Below, one piece after another: positions 23,223 through 33,702 of a DNA stretch of 64,000 bases (position 1 is the first letter of the stretch; every line of letters begins with the position of its first letter). Source of the stretch: Gonatopus flavifemur (lineage: Eukaryota; Arthropoda; Insecta; Hymenoptera; Dryinidae). Position numbers and translations under genes: made by a program. The notes beneath the pieces were generated by a model, which saw only the letters and a program-made list of their open reading frames with translations, did no database searches and was not told the origin of the DNA. The DNA lies in NCBI GenBank assembly GCA_018340375.1, contig JAFFJZ010000020.1:1798001-1862000 (forward strand). Direction: 5' to 3'.

Positions 23223-23483
23223 CACTGACAAAAAGGTGGGTACAGACAACGGTGATATAGTTGATTCAACAGTAGAATACGATTGGATATATCCAACTGA
23301 ATCTGACTGTTGCCTCAACTACATGCACTGTTGACTCAACTGCATGCAGTTGAATGAACCATCATGGTGTCAAGTCAACGATTATACTGTCAATCTGATC
23401 ATATATTCGTTGACTTGACTATGATATTCAGTTACCCTAACAACAAAATATAATTGATTTTCGATGACATTTTTGTTTCAGTG
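23223..23483. mobile_element. MITE F with CACTGA ends, TSD CA
   Basis: 261 bp between CA (23221-23222) and CA (23484-23485). The ends are CACTGACAAAAAGG and, inverted, CACTGAAACAAAAATG. The interior is rich in TTGACTCAACTGCATGCAG-like palindromes. It splits the D repeat. Confidence 0.65.
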
Positions 23484-24149
23484 CAATTTATGGGAAATAG
23501 AAGGAATATTTACGGGATTAAATATTCAATAGCATTGAATGAGAAATGTCCAATTCAATTTTAGACTTTATTCCACCGCATTAGCCCTGGTTGAAAAATT
23601 CGATAAGATCCGATAGAAACCGATTCAGAATTAATCGGACTGCATAGGATCAATCGGAACAGTTCAATCCCCGATTCAAAATCCATAAGAGTTTATTGGA
23701 ATCTCTTTTCTATAGGTTTCAATCAGGGATTCACCAATTAAAAAATCTGCATTTTATGGGAATTGATCAAACTTCACATAACCTATTGGTCTGTATAAGA
23801 GATATCTGATTGGAAGATTGAAATTTTCTCCATTCCATCAGGCAAACGGTTTTTATCGGAAGTTTCCACAATTTCAATCTATTGGAACTAATGGGAAAAT
23901 TTGTGAAATTGAATGATGAATGGGTTTCTTATGGGAGATTTCTGACCGCATTTAAGGATGTATCGATTTCATTGATCAATGGGTTTCAATTGGATCATTC
24001 CAACATTCAAATTTATTGAAAATAATAGGCAAGTTTACAGATTCTAAAGTCCTGTAGGTATGTACCGGCAATAACCGATTCAGTTCTGAAATTTCTTTCA
24101 TTGCATCGAATCATTGGTTTTTATCAGAATCCCTGGTGACCTCGATTTA

Positions 24150-24800
24150 TTGGAACTAATGGGAAAGTTGCTGGAATAGGGAACTATAATCATAGAATAC
24201 CAATAGAATCCAATTAGAAAATATTTCATTGGTATCAATCGGAATTTTTATCAGTGATGGAATATCCATTGGATCCCACTGAAAAATATGTTACTGGTAC
24301 CAATTATGATTTTAATGATTAATAAAATGCCGATTAAATCAAATTAAAAAATATTGCGTTCCTACGAATTGGAATTTTTATTATTGATAAAATACCTATA
24401 TGATGCCATTGGAGAATATTTCACTGGTATCAATTAGGATCTTCATGATTAATAACATACCGATTGAATCCAATTGGAAAATATTGTATTGGCATCAATC
24501 GGAATTTTCATTGGTCATAAAATACCAAGTGAATGCAATTACACAATATTTCATTGATATCAATCGGGATAATTATTATTGATAAAATATCAATTGGATC
24601 CCATTGAAAAATATTTGACTGGCATCAATTGAAATTTTCATGGTTGATGAAATACCGATTCAATCCAATTAAAAAATATTTTATTGGTATCCATCGGAAT
24701 TTTTCATCCATCATAAAATACCGATTGAATCCAATTGGAAAATATTCTCTTGATCTTCATTGGGATTTTTATTATTAATGAACTCCCATGCTCTCATTAA
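24150..24800. repeat. Degenerate tandem units within element D
   Basis: Six or more units of about 75-110 bp share ATACCGATTGAATCCAATT, AAAATATTT-ATTGGTATCAATCGGAATTTT and a short variable spacer. Identity between units is moderate. Confidence 0.6.
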
Positions 24801-25894
24801 GACCGATACAATCCCTCATATGTCCAATGGACTATTACCAATTGAATCTTATTACTGTAGGACACCCATCCCTGACATAAGACAGTCATTTAGTTCACAT
24901 TGATAGGAAGCGAACCACGGCACACAGTGGTACGAAAAGCCAAAAACGTGGCCAAAATTGAAAAAAACAAACATCATATTCGGGTTTTTTGAAGTAGCAG
25001 GTGGGCTACATTGATAGTTGGGCTATTGAAATCTAATCCTTAAAACGGTTTGCCATCAACACTGAAGTTGGCATAACAAAGGAAAGTTGACCTTGTTTTA
25101 CGTGTCGTATGTCAGTTCCTACGAGCGACATATCTAATCCTAATTCAATTTGAAATAATTACTTATATGATTAACCAATTGATCTAAATCAAAATGCATG
25201 CTGTTCCGGGAGGTATGTAGAGCATTTTCATCACACAGATCATTCAAAATACGGGATTTATCAATCATCTATTTCCATTATTCTTTATAACAAATATTGC
25301 TCAAAATTGTCAATAAATACATTGAAAACCGAAGTGAAAAGTCACATATTCCGCTATATTCCGCCAAATATCCGATTGGAACATAATCTATGATCAATTT
25401 GCTGTTAAATTGTGTAGAGAAAAGCTGCGCATAGCTGCGCTTTCGAATGTACGATATAAATGAAATGAGAATTGCAATGAATCGATATTTACGCGTTTTG
25501 TCACAGTTGATCAAAAATCGAAAAATGTTGAGAATATTATGAGATGAAGTACATATGATGTTCATAAGGTACACACAAATAACCCGCACAGGCAAACAGT
25601 TTGGAAAGAGTTCATAATGAGTTCATTTCGAATTTCCACACTCCCAAATGGATTAATTATCCACTTTTTCCAAACAGTATGGCGTATAGGAAGGAAATGC
25701 AGGATAAGTGATGACAAAAGAGAAAGAATAACTGGGTACGACATACAAAATCAAAGTTGACGCTTTTCTCTTTTTGCGAAACTTATAATTGAAATGAGAT
25801 GAATACAATGAATTGGATCAAATGAGTCCAAATGAATGAGTATATCAAAGAATTATTATTCCATCCCGTGACAAATTAATTATTCTAATTTTAG

Positions 25895-26127
25895 GTTCAA
25901 GCGATGATATTGTACAATTCTCAAGGAAAGAAATTTTCGTTTTGATGAAAGACCATTCGAAGAGTAATTTGGGAATTATAATTGAAAATTTAGAAAACCG
26001 TCTATCTTCGCATACTGGTCGTTGTATCAAAGTTTTTGACCATATGAAGCAAGTTATTGCAAATTTATTCAATAAGATGAGACAGAAATATCAAGAGGCT
26101 CAGAGAAAGGATGAACATTTTTCGTAA
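25895..26127 (+). pseudogene. Transib transposase, probable N-terminal exon with frameshift
   Basis: Just upstream of the main frame, after a pyrimidine-rich ATTCTAATTTTAG that could be a splice acceptor, an open frame reads GSSDDIVQFSRKEIFVLMKD and continues with IENLENRLSSHTGRCIKVFD to a stop at 26127. The main frame is open from 26115 and begins FFVKNNEWLNVPVHF before the ATG at 26196. A one-base indel in the T run at 26117-26122 would join the two, so either the gene carries a frameshift there or the assembled sequence has a homopolymer error. That this is the true N-terminus is inference. Confidence 0.5.
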
Positions 26128-26195
26128 AGAATAATGAATGGCTCAACGTTCCAGTACATTTTTCTGTTCAGAATGATACTAAGAAAACACCAAAA

Positions 26196-28001
26196 ATGAA
26201 TTCAGGTCGACCTTCTTCGGAATTCTCATCTCTAAGCAAACGTTCAAAGCGAAGAAGAACTCAAGAAATTCGAACAAAATACGATGTTGATGAATTATCA
26301 TACGCTACGGAAATGAGTCTTCGTTCTGCAGGTAAATCAGGCGTTTCAAAACTTCTGAAAGACATTTCATCGTCTAGCCCGTCCAAAGTGGAGAAATATA
26401 TGGAAGTTGTAAAATCAGAATCTGCATCCACATTTACAAATGATCAAGCCTTGGCTTTATTTTTGGATATGGGAATATCAAGAAGAAAATATCAATTGAT
26501 GAGAAATAGTGCAATGACAGTAGATTGTAAATTGTACCCACTGTATCAAGATGTATTAAATGCCAAACGTAAATGTTACCCCAATATCAGTAACATTAAG
26601 GTTTCCGAATCAACAGCTGAAGTAGAATTGCAAGCTTTGTTGGATCACACAGTGAGACGCATTCTATTACTCCAACAGAATGATATGGCAGGACTGGATG
26701 CAAAAAATGTTATCCATATGCATTTCATTTGTAAATGGGGTTTTGATGGAACTTCGGGGCAAAGTGTGTATAAAATGAAATTTACCGATGAAACAGTTTC
26801 TGACGCAAGTTTACTTTTCACTTCGCTTGTGCCATTACAACTTGTATGCTTGGATGAGGAATCTAAGCAGGAAAAAGTTGTATGGTTCAATCCAAAACCT
26901 TCGTCTACTCGATTCTGCAGACCATTACGACTGCAATTCATTAACGAGAATGTGGATACATCTTTGAATGAAGTAACGCATTTTGAAAATCAAATACAAT
27001 CGCTTGTTCCTTGCAAAATATTCATCGGAGAAAAAGAATTTTCCATTTCTTACAAATTAGTTATGACGATGATCGACGGGAAAGTTTGCAACGCAGTAAC
27101 CTCGACTAAATCAGCTCAACGTTGTTATCTGTGCAACGCAACATCAAAAGATTTTAATAATTTAGATTTAGTGTTGAGCATGCCAGTCAAAACAGAAAAC
27201 TTACAATACGGATTGTCGACACTTCATGCATGGATTCGGTGCTTCGAATGCTGTCTACATATAGGATACAAACTTGGTACAAAGAAGTGGCAAGCACGTG
27301 GCGAAGACAAGAAAGAAATCGAGATCCGGAAAACTGCCATCCAAAAAGGGTTTAAGAAAGAACTGGGACTTATTGTTGACGTTCCAAAGCAGGGTTTCGG
27401 GAGCAGCAACGATGGGAACACGGCTAGGCGTTTCTTCGAAAACTCAACAACATCTTCTATTATTACAGGAGTTGATGTGAATTTGATCCAACGATTTCAT
27501 GTTATACTACAAGTGATCTCAAGCGGGTATGAAATCAATGTTGCAAAGTTCCGGGAATATACAGCAGAAACAGGAAAATTATTTGTCCAACTATATCCCT
27601 GGTATTACATGCCAACTTGTGTCCACAAATTATTAATTCATGGACCCGAAATCATAGAACATGCGTTATTACCTATAGGACAACTTTCCGAGGAGGCTCA
27701 AGAGTCAACTAATAAGTTGATGAGAAGATATCGCGAAGACTTCTCACGAAAGTGTTCCCGAGTTAAATGTATGGAAGATGTGTTTTTAAGACTCATGGCA
27801 ACATCGGATCCTTTAATTTCTACTTTGCGAAAACAGCCACAAAAGAAAATTAAGATTTTATCTCAAGATGCAGTGACACTATTGATTTTACCAGCTACAA
27901 TCTTGTCTTCCAAGGATGAGTTACATGAGAATTCATCTGACAGTTCAGATGAAGAACTACGAGAAGCAACAGATGATGATTCTGATCAGGAAAATGATTG
28001 A
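26196..28001 (+). CDS. Transib (RAG1-like) transposase
   Basis: An uninterrupted frame of 601 codons. It is a DDE recombinase related to the RAG1 core, which cuts next to CACAGTG-type termini by a nick-and-hairpin mechanism (known of the family). The catalytic residues are visible: Asp184 in KWGFDGTSGQS, Asp294 in MIDGKVCNAVT and Glu503 in SEEAQESTNK. The structural zinc site is present as C310-x2-C313 (RCYLCNAT) and H477-x4-H482 (CVHKLLIHG). The stretch after the Glu (NKLMRRYREDFSRKCSR, then MEDVFLRLMATSDP) closely follows the Transib/RAG1 C-terminal pattern. An acidic tail (DSSDEELREATDDDSDQEND) ends the protein. A basic patch, KRSKRRRTQ (15-23), may be a nuclear signal. AATAAA at 28152 is a likely poly(A) signal. 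The native start is probably upstream (see the exon at 25895). With TIRs and TSD intact, this may be a recently active copy. Confidence 0.92.
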   Translation: MNSGRPSSEFSSLSKRSKRRRTQEIRTKYDVDELSYATEMSLRSAGKSGVSKLLKDISSSSPSKVEKYMEVVKSESASTFTNDQALALFLDMGISRRKYQLMRNSAMTVDCKLYPLYQDVLNAKRKCYPNISNIKVSESTAEVELQALLDHTVRRILLLQQNDMAGLDAKNVIHMHFICKWGFDGTSGQSVYKMKFTDETVSDASLLFTSLVPLQLVCLDEESKQEKVVWFNPKPSSTRFCRPLRLQFINENVDTSLNEVTHFENQIQSLVPCKIFIGEKEFSISYKLVMTMIDGKVCNAVTSTKSAQRCYLCNATSKDFNNLDLVLSMPVKTENLQYGLSTLHAWIRCFECCLHIGYKLGTKKWQARGEDKKEIEIRKTAIQKGFKKELGLIVDVPKQGFGSSNDGNTARRFFENSTTSSIITGVDVNLIQRFHVILQVISSGYEINVAKFREYTAETGKLFVQLYPWYYMPTCVHKLLIHGPEIIEHALLPIGQLSEEAQESTNKLMRRYREDFSRKCSRVKCMEDVFLRLMATSDPLISTLRKQPQKKIKILSQDAVTLLILPATILSSKDELHENSSDSSDEELREATDDDSDQEND

Positions 28002-28195
28002 ATTTTCTTATTTGTTATTGATTTGTTATTGATCTTTGATCAATTAGTCTTTTGTCACTAATATTATATTCATGAAATACTTTTCTATACGGACTGAATT
28101 ATATTTGTAAATCCTTTTTATCGATTTATAATAATCTTGTTCAATAATTCAAATAAACGTCAACTATTCGAATTTATAAATTCAGAAACGAATTC

Positions 28196-28700
28196 TGAAT
28201 AAGCAACCCCAAAAAACCCTGTGTACCGAATTTGAAGAAAATCCTATGATTTTTGCAATTTTCGTCAGGCATATTGGCTGCAATTTTGAATTTGGAGATT
28301 TTCACAATTGATTCCTAATCAGCGATCACAAAAACCCCTGGATACCGAGTTTGGAGAAAATTCGATGATTTTTTTAAATTTTAATTCACCATATTGGATC
28401 CGCCATTTTGAATTTCGAAATTTTGCTAACGGATTCGTAATCAGTAACCCAAAGAACTCCTGGATGCCACGTTTGAAGAGAATCGGATGATTTTTTCCAT
28501 TTTCATCCATCATATTGGATCCGCCATTTTGAATTTGGGAATTTTGACAACGGATTCGGAATCAGCGACTCCAAAAACCCCTGTTTACCAAGTTTGAAGA
28601 AAATCCGATGATTTTTTCAATTTTCGTTCTCCATATTGGATCCGCCATTTTGAATTTCGGAATTTTGACAACGGATTCGTAATCAGTGACCCCGGAAACC
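28196..28700 (+). repeat. Tandem repeat of about 121 bp in the Transib 3' region
   Basis: Four full units and part of a fifth start near 28198, 28318, 28439, 28561 and 28681. Each has AATCAGCGA-CC--AAAACCCC, TTTGAAGAAAAT-CGATGATT, ATATTGGATCCGCCATTTTG and a GACAACGGATTCG end. Unit identity is high. Confidence 0.85.
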
Positions 28701-28782
28701 CCCGAGTAACATTTTTCGAGCAAATTTGAGAACTCCTTATAGTTTTGACCACATTTTCGGCATTTCGTACCACTGTGCGGCA

Positions 28783-28861
28783 TCGAGCAAGCGGGTGTTC
28801 CAGATCGATCTTCTAGGTTAAGCAACGACAGCTGCGGTACAAGGTGGATGGGTGGTCACCA
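28783..28861 (+). other. 5S-rRNA-like sequence (pseudogene or 5S-derived SINE)
   Basis: GGTTAAGCAACG (28817-28828) followed by GCGGT and GGTGGATGGGTGGTCACC (28843-28860) matches the internal control region and 3' half of animal 5S rRNA in order and spacing. The upstream part is diverged, and the Transib element is inserted in it or next to it. It is too degenerate to be a working 5S gene. Confidence 0.5.
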
Positions 28862-29025
28862 TGTTAATAATACATAAATGATCGTTTGAATTTATTTCAG
28901 CAATAATTTGTCATACGTAATGATTGGATAAATGATATATGTGTTTGTTTAATTGATATAAAATGCGCGTATATAATGTATATAAACCGTTCGTTGGTTG
29001 GGTTAACAACCAATAAAATTCAATA

Positions 29026-29851
29026 CACAGTTGAAAATTTTGTGTTAAATTCAACACATTCCACATGTCCCAAACGGTCCACACATATTTTTGTGTCGAT
29101 ATCACATAATGTATTTGTGTTAGCTAATAACTCAAGCTCGATGTAAATAATATAACACAAAAGGATGTTGATGAAATTTTGATTGGAATTTCCGATCGTG
29201 TAAATTCAACAGATAAGTACTGTCAAATGAAATCCAAAATAAGGAATGAATCAACAGTTCACAAGTGTAATTTATGGATTTTTTTACATCAATCAAATGT
29301 GAAAATCACACTTTGTTCGTGTTGAAACAATGCATAAGAATAAATTGAAAAAAAACAGTACTTCAATGAGCATTGAACATGGATCGTCGGAACCGAATGT
29401 TGGAGCTGTATCACTCAAGCCACTGCCGGTCCTTTGATTGAGTGTACTTTCTTTGCGTATATCGACTCGCACTCTATCTTCAAATTCACATATCTAGAAA
29501 ACGAATTTCCATTACAATGAAAGCTAAAACCAAAATGCATGAACAGTTCTTCCGACGACTACTAAAGTTACACGTACATAGAAGTTTCATAAAAAATAGC
29601 TCCCACCACTGGCGATCTCCCCTTGGTAGTTGAGAACAACACAATTTTTATGTTCAATCTAGAGTTGAATAACATTTGTGTCATTTTGACACTTTTTTTC
29701 ACTTGTTTGAATGATTTCACATTATAAATCAGTTGAGACCTGATTACACAAGGACTGTCTGTAGAAGTTACACGTGGTTGTGTTGAATATTTAACAGAAA
29801 ATTCATGACACACGGATTTTTCAACACATTTACACAAAATTTTCAACTGTG
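29026..29851 (-). mobile_element. Family B copy 2, TSD TA
   Basis: 826 bp, flanked by TA (29024-29025 and 29852-29853), ends CACAGTTGAAAATTTTGTG. It lies in inverse orientation to copies 1 and 3 and is uninterrupted, so it gives the family length. Confidence 0.85.
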
Positions 29852-29919
29852 TAAGGAAATCGCGATGCAAGAATCAATTCATTCCGATAAGTTTTTTTCA
29901 TCGGATTTAATCGGATTTT

Positions 29920-30181
29920 TTCACCAGGGAAAATGCCGATTAAATCCAGTTGAAAATTATTTTATTGGTATCAATGGGAAATTTCCGATGCAGAAACTCA
30001 ATCCATTCCGATGAAATGTTTTTTTATCGGATTCAATCGGATTTTTTAACCAGGGGAAAGACCGATTAAATCCAATTAAAAATTATCTTATTGGTATCAA
30101 TAGGAAATTTCCGATGCAGAAACTCAATTCATTCCGATAAAATTTTTTTTTATCGGATTCAATCGGATTGTTCAACCAGGG
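29920..30181. repeat. Tandem right ends of element D
   Basis: Two units of about 130 bp follow a partial one. Each contains CCGATTAAATCCA-TT, TTATTGGTATCAAT-GGAAA, TTTCCGATGCAGAAACTCAA and an end TCGGATT-TT-AACCAGGG. Confidence 0.7.
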
Positions 30182-30313
30182 TTTAAGTTTCACTTGTTAC
30201 TATGTTGTTGCTGGAATAACCTGTCCTAATCCTTTGCGTTTAACCACTTCGCACGTGGTGCCGTTTCGATCGACGGATGTGGTAAATAATTTCATAATAC
30301 TATAATTTGATAG

Positions 30314-30532
30314 TAGGGTAAGGCGGGGTAATATGCCAGTGTAGGTAAAATGCCACTTGGGTGATATTTTCCAAAATTACCGCAGATGGCAATCATATGT
30401 TCTTCTGAATCAGTAGACTAACTGATTCCGAAGAACATATGACTAAGCTATAACTGCTATATGCGGTAATTTTGGAAAATATCACGCAAGTGGCATTTTA
30501 CCCACAATGGCATATTACCCCGCCTTACCCTA
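30314..30532. mobile_element. Palindromic MITE with GGGTAAGGCGGGGTAA ends, TA duplication
   Basis: The element 30316-30530 is an almost perfect hairpin. GGGTAAGGCGGGGTAATATG at the left is complemented at the right, with AAAATGCCACTTG and ATATTTTCCAAAATTACCGC further in. TA lies on both sides. Confidence 0.8.
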
Positions 30533-30533
30533 T

Positions 30534-30819
30534 CACAGTAAAAAGTGAAACTCAAAGTGATCCCGAATACCAGCTTAAAAATGCAGCCAAAAGTAGCACC
30601 TATTCCAACTGAAAGTAAGCAATGAGAAAGTCTAAATTTCAGTCAATTCCATCCTACTTTGGAAATTAAGATAGAATTCCATCCTCATTTCCAAAGTAAG
30701 ATGGAATTGACTGAAATTCAGTCTTTTTCATTGCTTACTTTCAGTTGGAATAGGCGCTACTTTTGGCTGCATTTTGAAGCTGATATTCGGGATCACTTTG
30801 CGTTTTACTTTTTACTATG
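30534..30819. mobile_element. Family C palindromic MITE copy 2
   Basis: The ends are CACAGTAAAAAGTGAAAC and, inverted, CATAGTAAAAAGTAAAAC. The arms share GATCCCGAAT, GCAGCCAAAAGTAGC and ATTCCAACTGAAAGTAAGCA. It gives the undisturbed form of the copy that is split at 22532. Confidence 0.8.
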
Positions 30820-30948
30820 TATTTGTAGTGTGAAGTCAAAGATAAGTTTGGAAAACATTTTACGGCAACTGAGAATTAGTGCAAATGTGAATACCTCCGA
30901 AAGTTTGAATTAATCCCGAATTGTGTTGTAATGTTGAAGTGTGTTCAA

Positions 30949-31751
30949 CACAGTTGAAAATCTTGTGTAAATGTGTTAAAAAATCCGTGTGTCATGAATT
31001 TTCTGTTAAATATTGAACATAAACACGTGTAACTTCTACAGACAGTCCTTGTGTAATCAGGTCTCAACTGATTTATAATGTCAAATCTTTCAAACAAGTG
31101 AAAAAAAGTGTCAAAATGACACAAATGTTATTCAACTCAAGATTGAACATAAAAATTGTGTTATTTTCAACTACCAAAGGGAGATCGCCAGTAGTGGGGG
31201 CTATTTTTTTATGAAACTTCTATGTACGTGTAACTTTAGTAGTCGTCGGAAGAACTATTCATTCATTTTGGTTTTAGCTCTCATTCTAATGGGAATTCGT
31301 TTTCTAGATATGTGAATTTGAAGATAGAGTGCGAGTTGATATACGCAAAGAAAGTACACTCAACCAAAGGACCGGCAGTGGCTTGAGTGATACAGCTTCA
31401 ACATTCGGTCCCGACGATCCATGTTCAATGCTTAATGAAGTACTGTTTTTTTCAATTTATTCTTATGCATTGTTTCAACACGAAAAAAGTGTGATTTTCA
31501 CATTTGATTGATGTAAAAAAATCCATAAATTACACTTGTGAACTGTTGATTCACTACTTATTTTGGATTTCATTTGACAGTACTTATGTGTTGAATTTAC
31601 ACGATCGGAAATCCTTTTGTGTTATATTATTTACATTAAGCTTGAGTTACTAGCCAACACAAACGCATTATGTGATATCGACACAAAAATATGTGTGGAC
31701 CGTTTGGGACATGTGAAATGTGTTGAATTTAACAAGAAATTTCCAACTGTG
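30949..31751 (+). mobile_element. Family B copy 3
   Basis: 803 bp, CACAGTTGAAAATCTTGTG...CAACTGTG. It carries the open 60-codon frame (31329-31511) that differs from the one in copy 1 at only a handful of positions. It preserves the empty site for the A1 insertion. No TA remains at the outer edges. Confidence 0.75.
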
Positions 31752-31845
31752 GAGTGAAAGTGTCGGAATAAAAAATACATTCACGGAAAATCCAATAACA
31801 AGCGTTTATGAAGTTGGTATTACATATTGTTACCGAATTTGTTAG

Positions 31846-33702
31846 GCACTGTGACGTTTCAAACCATTAATCGCGTTGATAAATGTTAATTATCGCTCAC
31901 TTGACCAGTTAGCCCCCAGTTAATGCCTCTGGCTCGTCGGAACCCAGGGTTCGATGGGTTGGGGAACGCGTGTCGCAGATTATTAAAAGACAGACAATTC
32001 AAGTTAATTCCAGTTTTTGAACAAATTTTATTATAAACAGAATAAAGTAGAAATGATTACAATGCGGGCTAGTTACCCGTAACAAGTCACTGATTGGAGG
32101 AGTACCTCAAATTGAACTTAAAGGAATATTTAAACGTTTAAGAGCTTGCGCAGAAGCTATGGACAGATGGCAACAGTAAGATCTAACGGAAAGTGAACTC
32201 ATTAGTCCGGACTATATGACCCTACTTCGTGTGCACACGGAAATTTCATGTCAGTCAGTCGTAGAACCCGATTATATCGTTATTTCGGATGGATCCAACG
32301 GAAAGTGACGCGTGAATGGATAGTCCCAAGTGAAAGGGACCCCCGTGGGTCCGTTCGTGACGAGAAAAGTAATAATCCTAAGGATTATTCTACATGCGCG
32401 GAATCGCGAGTCGTGATTGGTCGAAATGATCTTGACCTGAGGGTTGGCTCTAATAAAAGTCCCTGATTGGTTGGACTAAACAGGTGTTATTTCCTATGTC
32501 CCATGGAGCCGTGAGAGGTTGACCCAATGGGAGAAGCCGTCAGAAGGTGGCTCTATCTAACCCGTGGTGGCCGTGAGAGAGTGGCCCTATGGTCCGAAGA
32601 GGACTATTACCGTCTTCGACCAGAGATTGCCCTAACCCTTTTCGACGCTTCAGTAGCGGTTAATTGCCAGCTACTGCCCCCACTTCCCTAGGAAAACCTA
32701 GCTATGATTTAATCGAGTGCTGCGCACTACGATTAGACCTTCTTCCCCTAGGCGTAGAGCAAGCTCTTACCTTTTCCAAAAGATGTCTGGTGTAATCAGA
32801 CGAGTCGGGAAAGAAGATGATTATCCCTCCGTTTCAGCCTCTTATAAAACCCAGAGGCTTACTTTTGCTCGTGGATAACGCGGTATTACGACAAGCCATC
32901 TGGTGGTTCGAAATTCAACCACCGATCATGGCTGTGTCTTTGTCTTTTAATATAGCTCGCCCGTGTTATTTCCGCGCTTGCGCGTTGCGCGCGAGATTTC
33001 CAAAATGGTTGACGGGTTTGTTTATAACCTGTCATATTTCGCGTTCGCGAGTTTGCATGGTTATGTTCGGTTCGTGAAAACCCTTTCGCGACCGTGGGTT
33101 GAGTTACGCGTGTGACGGGTGTCGTTTTTAATTCTTTGATTTACGGTTTTCGCGAGTGTCGTGTACGTTCGGTCCAGTAAGGGATGTTTCTATGCGGTGA
33201 CTCTTTGGAGTCGGTGAGGTAAGACTTTATACTCTATACTTAACTTTATTCATTAACATTAATATAAACAATATAACTAACATTATTCTTTTCTATTTGT
33301 TACAGGTTTGTATGGGGAGTACGTTCGGGTAAGACGACCATCGTATCGTTCCTTCCCTTGATACCGTTTCCCCATATATTTATTGATATATTTTTTTACA
33401 GGTACGTTGCAACAAGGGGATGTTGCCGTGGATTGACGACTCAGGCGAGTTGTTCACGTCTTGGGCTCTTCGTTAGCTGTTTTCAGCCTGTCGAACCCTA
33501 TATCATCCAAGTTCGCTTCCTCGAGTCGACGGGACGGAGGGTTATTCTTCAAGGAGGAGGGTTCCGACTCACATGAGGTACCACGTAAGCAGTATTACCC
33601 AGGTAAGAGAGATCGTTCCTCTTATTTTAATTAAATCAAGATTCTTATTCATTTTCCTTTTCAGGTTTCTAATGAAAAAAAGGCTGAAGGACGTCACAGC
33701 AC
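31846..33702. mobile_element. Solo LTR, 1.85 kb, 4-bp TSD
   Basis: 31850-33698 begins TGTGACGT and ends ACGTCACA, and is flanked by GCAC on both sides (31846-31849 and 33699-33702). TG...CA ends with a 4-bp duplication fit a Ty3/gypsy-type LTR. No internal retroviral-type genes occur next to it, so it is a recombination product. It is richer in G, C and CpG than its surroundings (for example GCGCTTGCGCGTTGCGCGCG near 32965). Three GTAAG words after G and three pyrimidine-rich stretches ending in CAG lie at 33220-33665 and look like short introns. Open frames within (32248, 32817, 33358) have no recognisable similarity. Confidence 0.75.

Larger units (their letters stand above)
24918..28782 (+). 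mobile_element. Complete Transib DNA transposon with 5-bp TSD
   Basis: The element is 24923-28777 (3,855 bp). It is flanked by a perfect 5-bp GC-rich TSD, CGGCA (24918-24922 and 28778-28782). Its TIRs start CACAGTGGTACGAAA and extend over about 38 bp (GCC-AAAA-GTGG-CAAAA inside). Transib elements are known for 5-bp GC-rich TSDs and for termini resembling the V(D)J recombination signal; here the first seven bases are CACAGTG, the consensus heptamer itself, at both ends. The single gene is a RAG1-like transposase. The 3' part holds a tandem minisatellite. Confidence 0.93.
22533..30181. mobile_element. Element D (CCCTGG...CCAGGG), TSD TT, with nested insertions
   Basis: It begins CCCTGGTTAAAAG and ends TTCAACCAGGG, and is flanked by TT inside family C copy 1. 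Its own sequence is made of degenerate words such as CCGATTGAATCCAATTGG and ATTGGTATCAATCGGAAT. A second left terminus (CCCTGGTTGAAAAATTCG) occurs at 23585 and further right termini (ACCAGGG) at 29925 and 30055, so the ends are tandemly repeated. It contains insertion F, the Transib element, a 5S-like piece and B2. No D-encoded protein was found. Confidence 0.7.
22239..30204. mobile_element. Family C palindromic MITE copy 1, split by a 7.6 kb insertion
   Basis: The left part (22239-22532) is nearly a whole palindrome (CACAGTAAAAAGTGAAAC to GGGATCACTT). The last 23 bases (30182-30204, TTAAGTTTCAC...ACTATG) lie beyond element D. TT flanks both outer ends (22237-22238 and 30205-30206). Joining the two parts gives exactly the complement of the left arm. 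Confidence 0.8.

Noticed and set aside
22533..24800. CRISPR-like spaced repeats
   Set aside because: Units are degenerate, of uneven length, without constant repeats and unique spacers, and the DNA is eukaryotic.
32248..33576. Three plus-strand frames of 72-86 codons
   Set aside because: They lie in the solo LTR, show no family resemblance and overlap putative introns.
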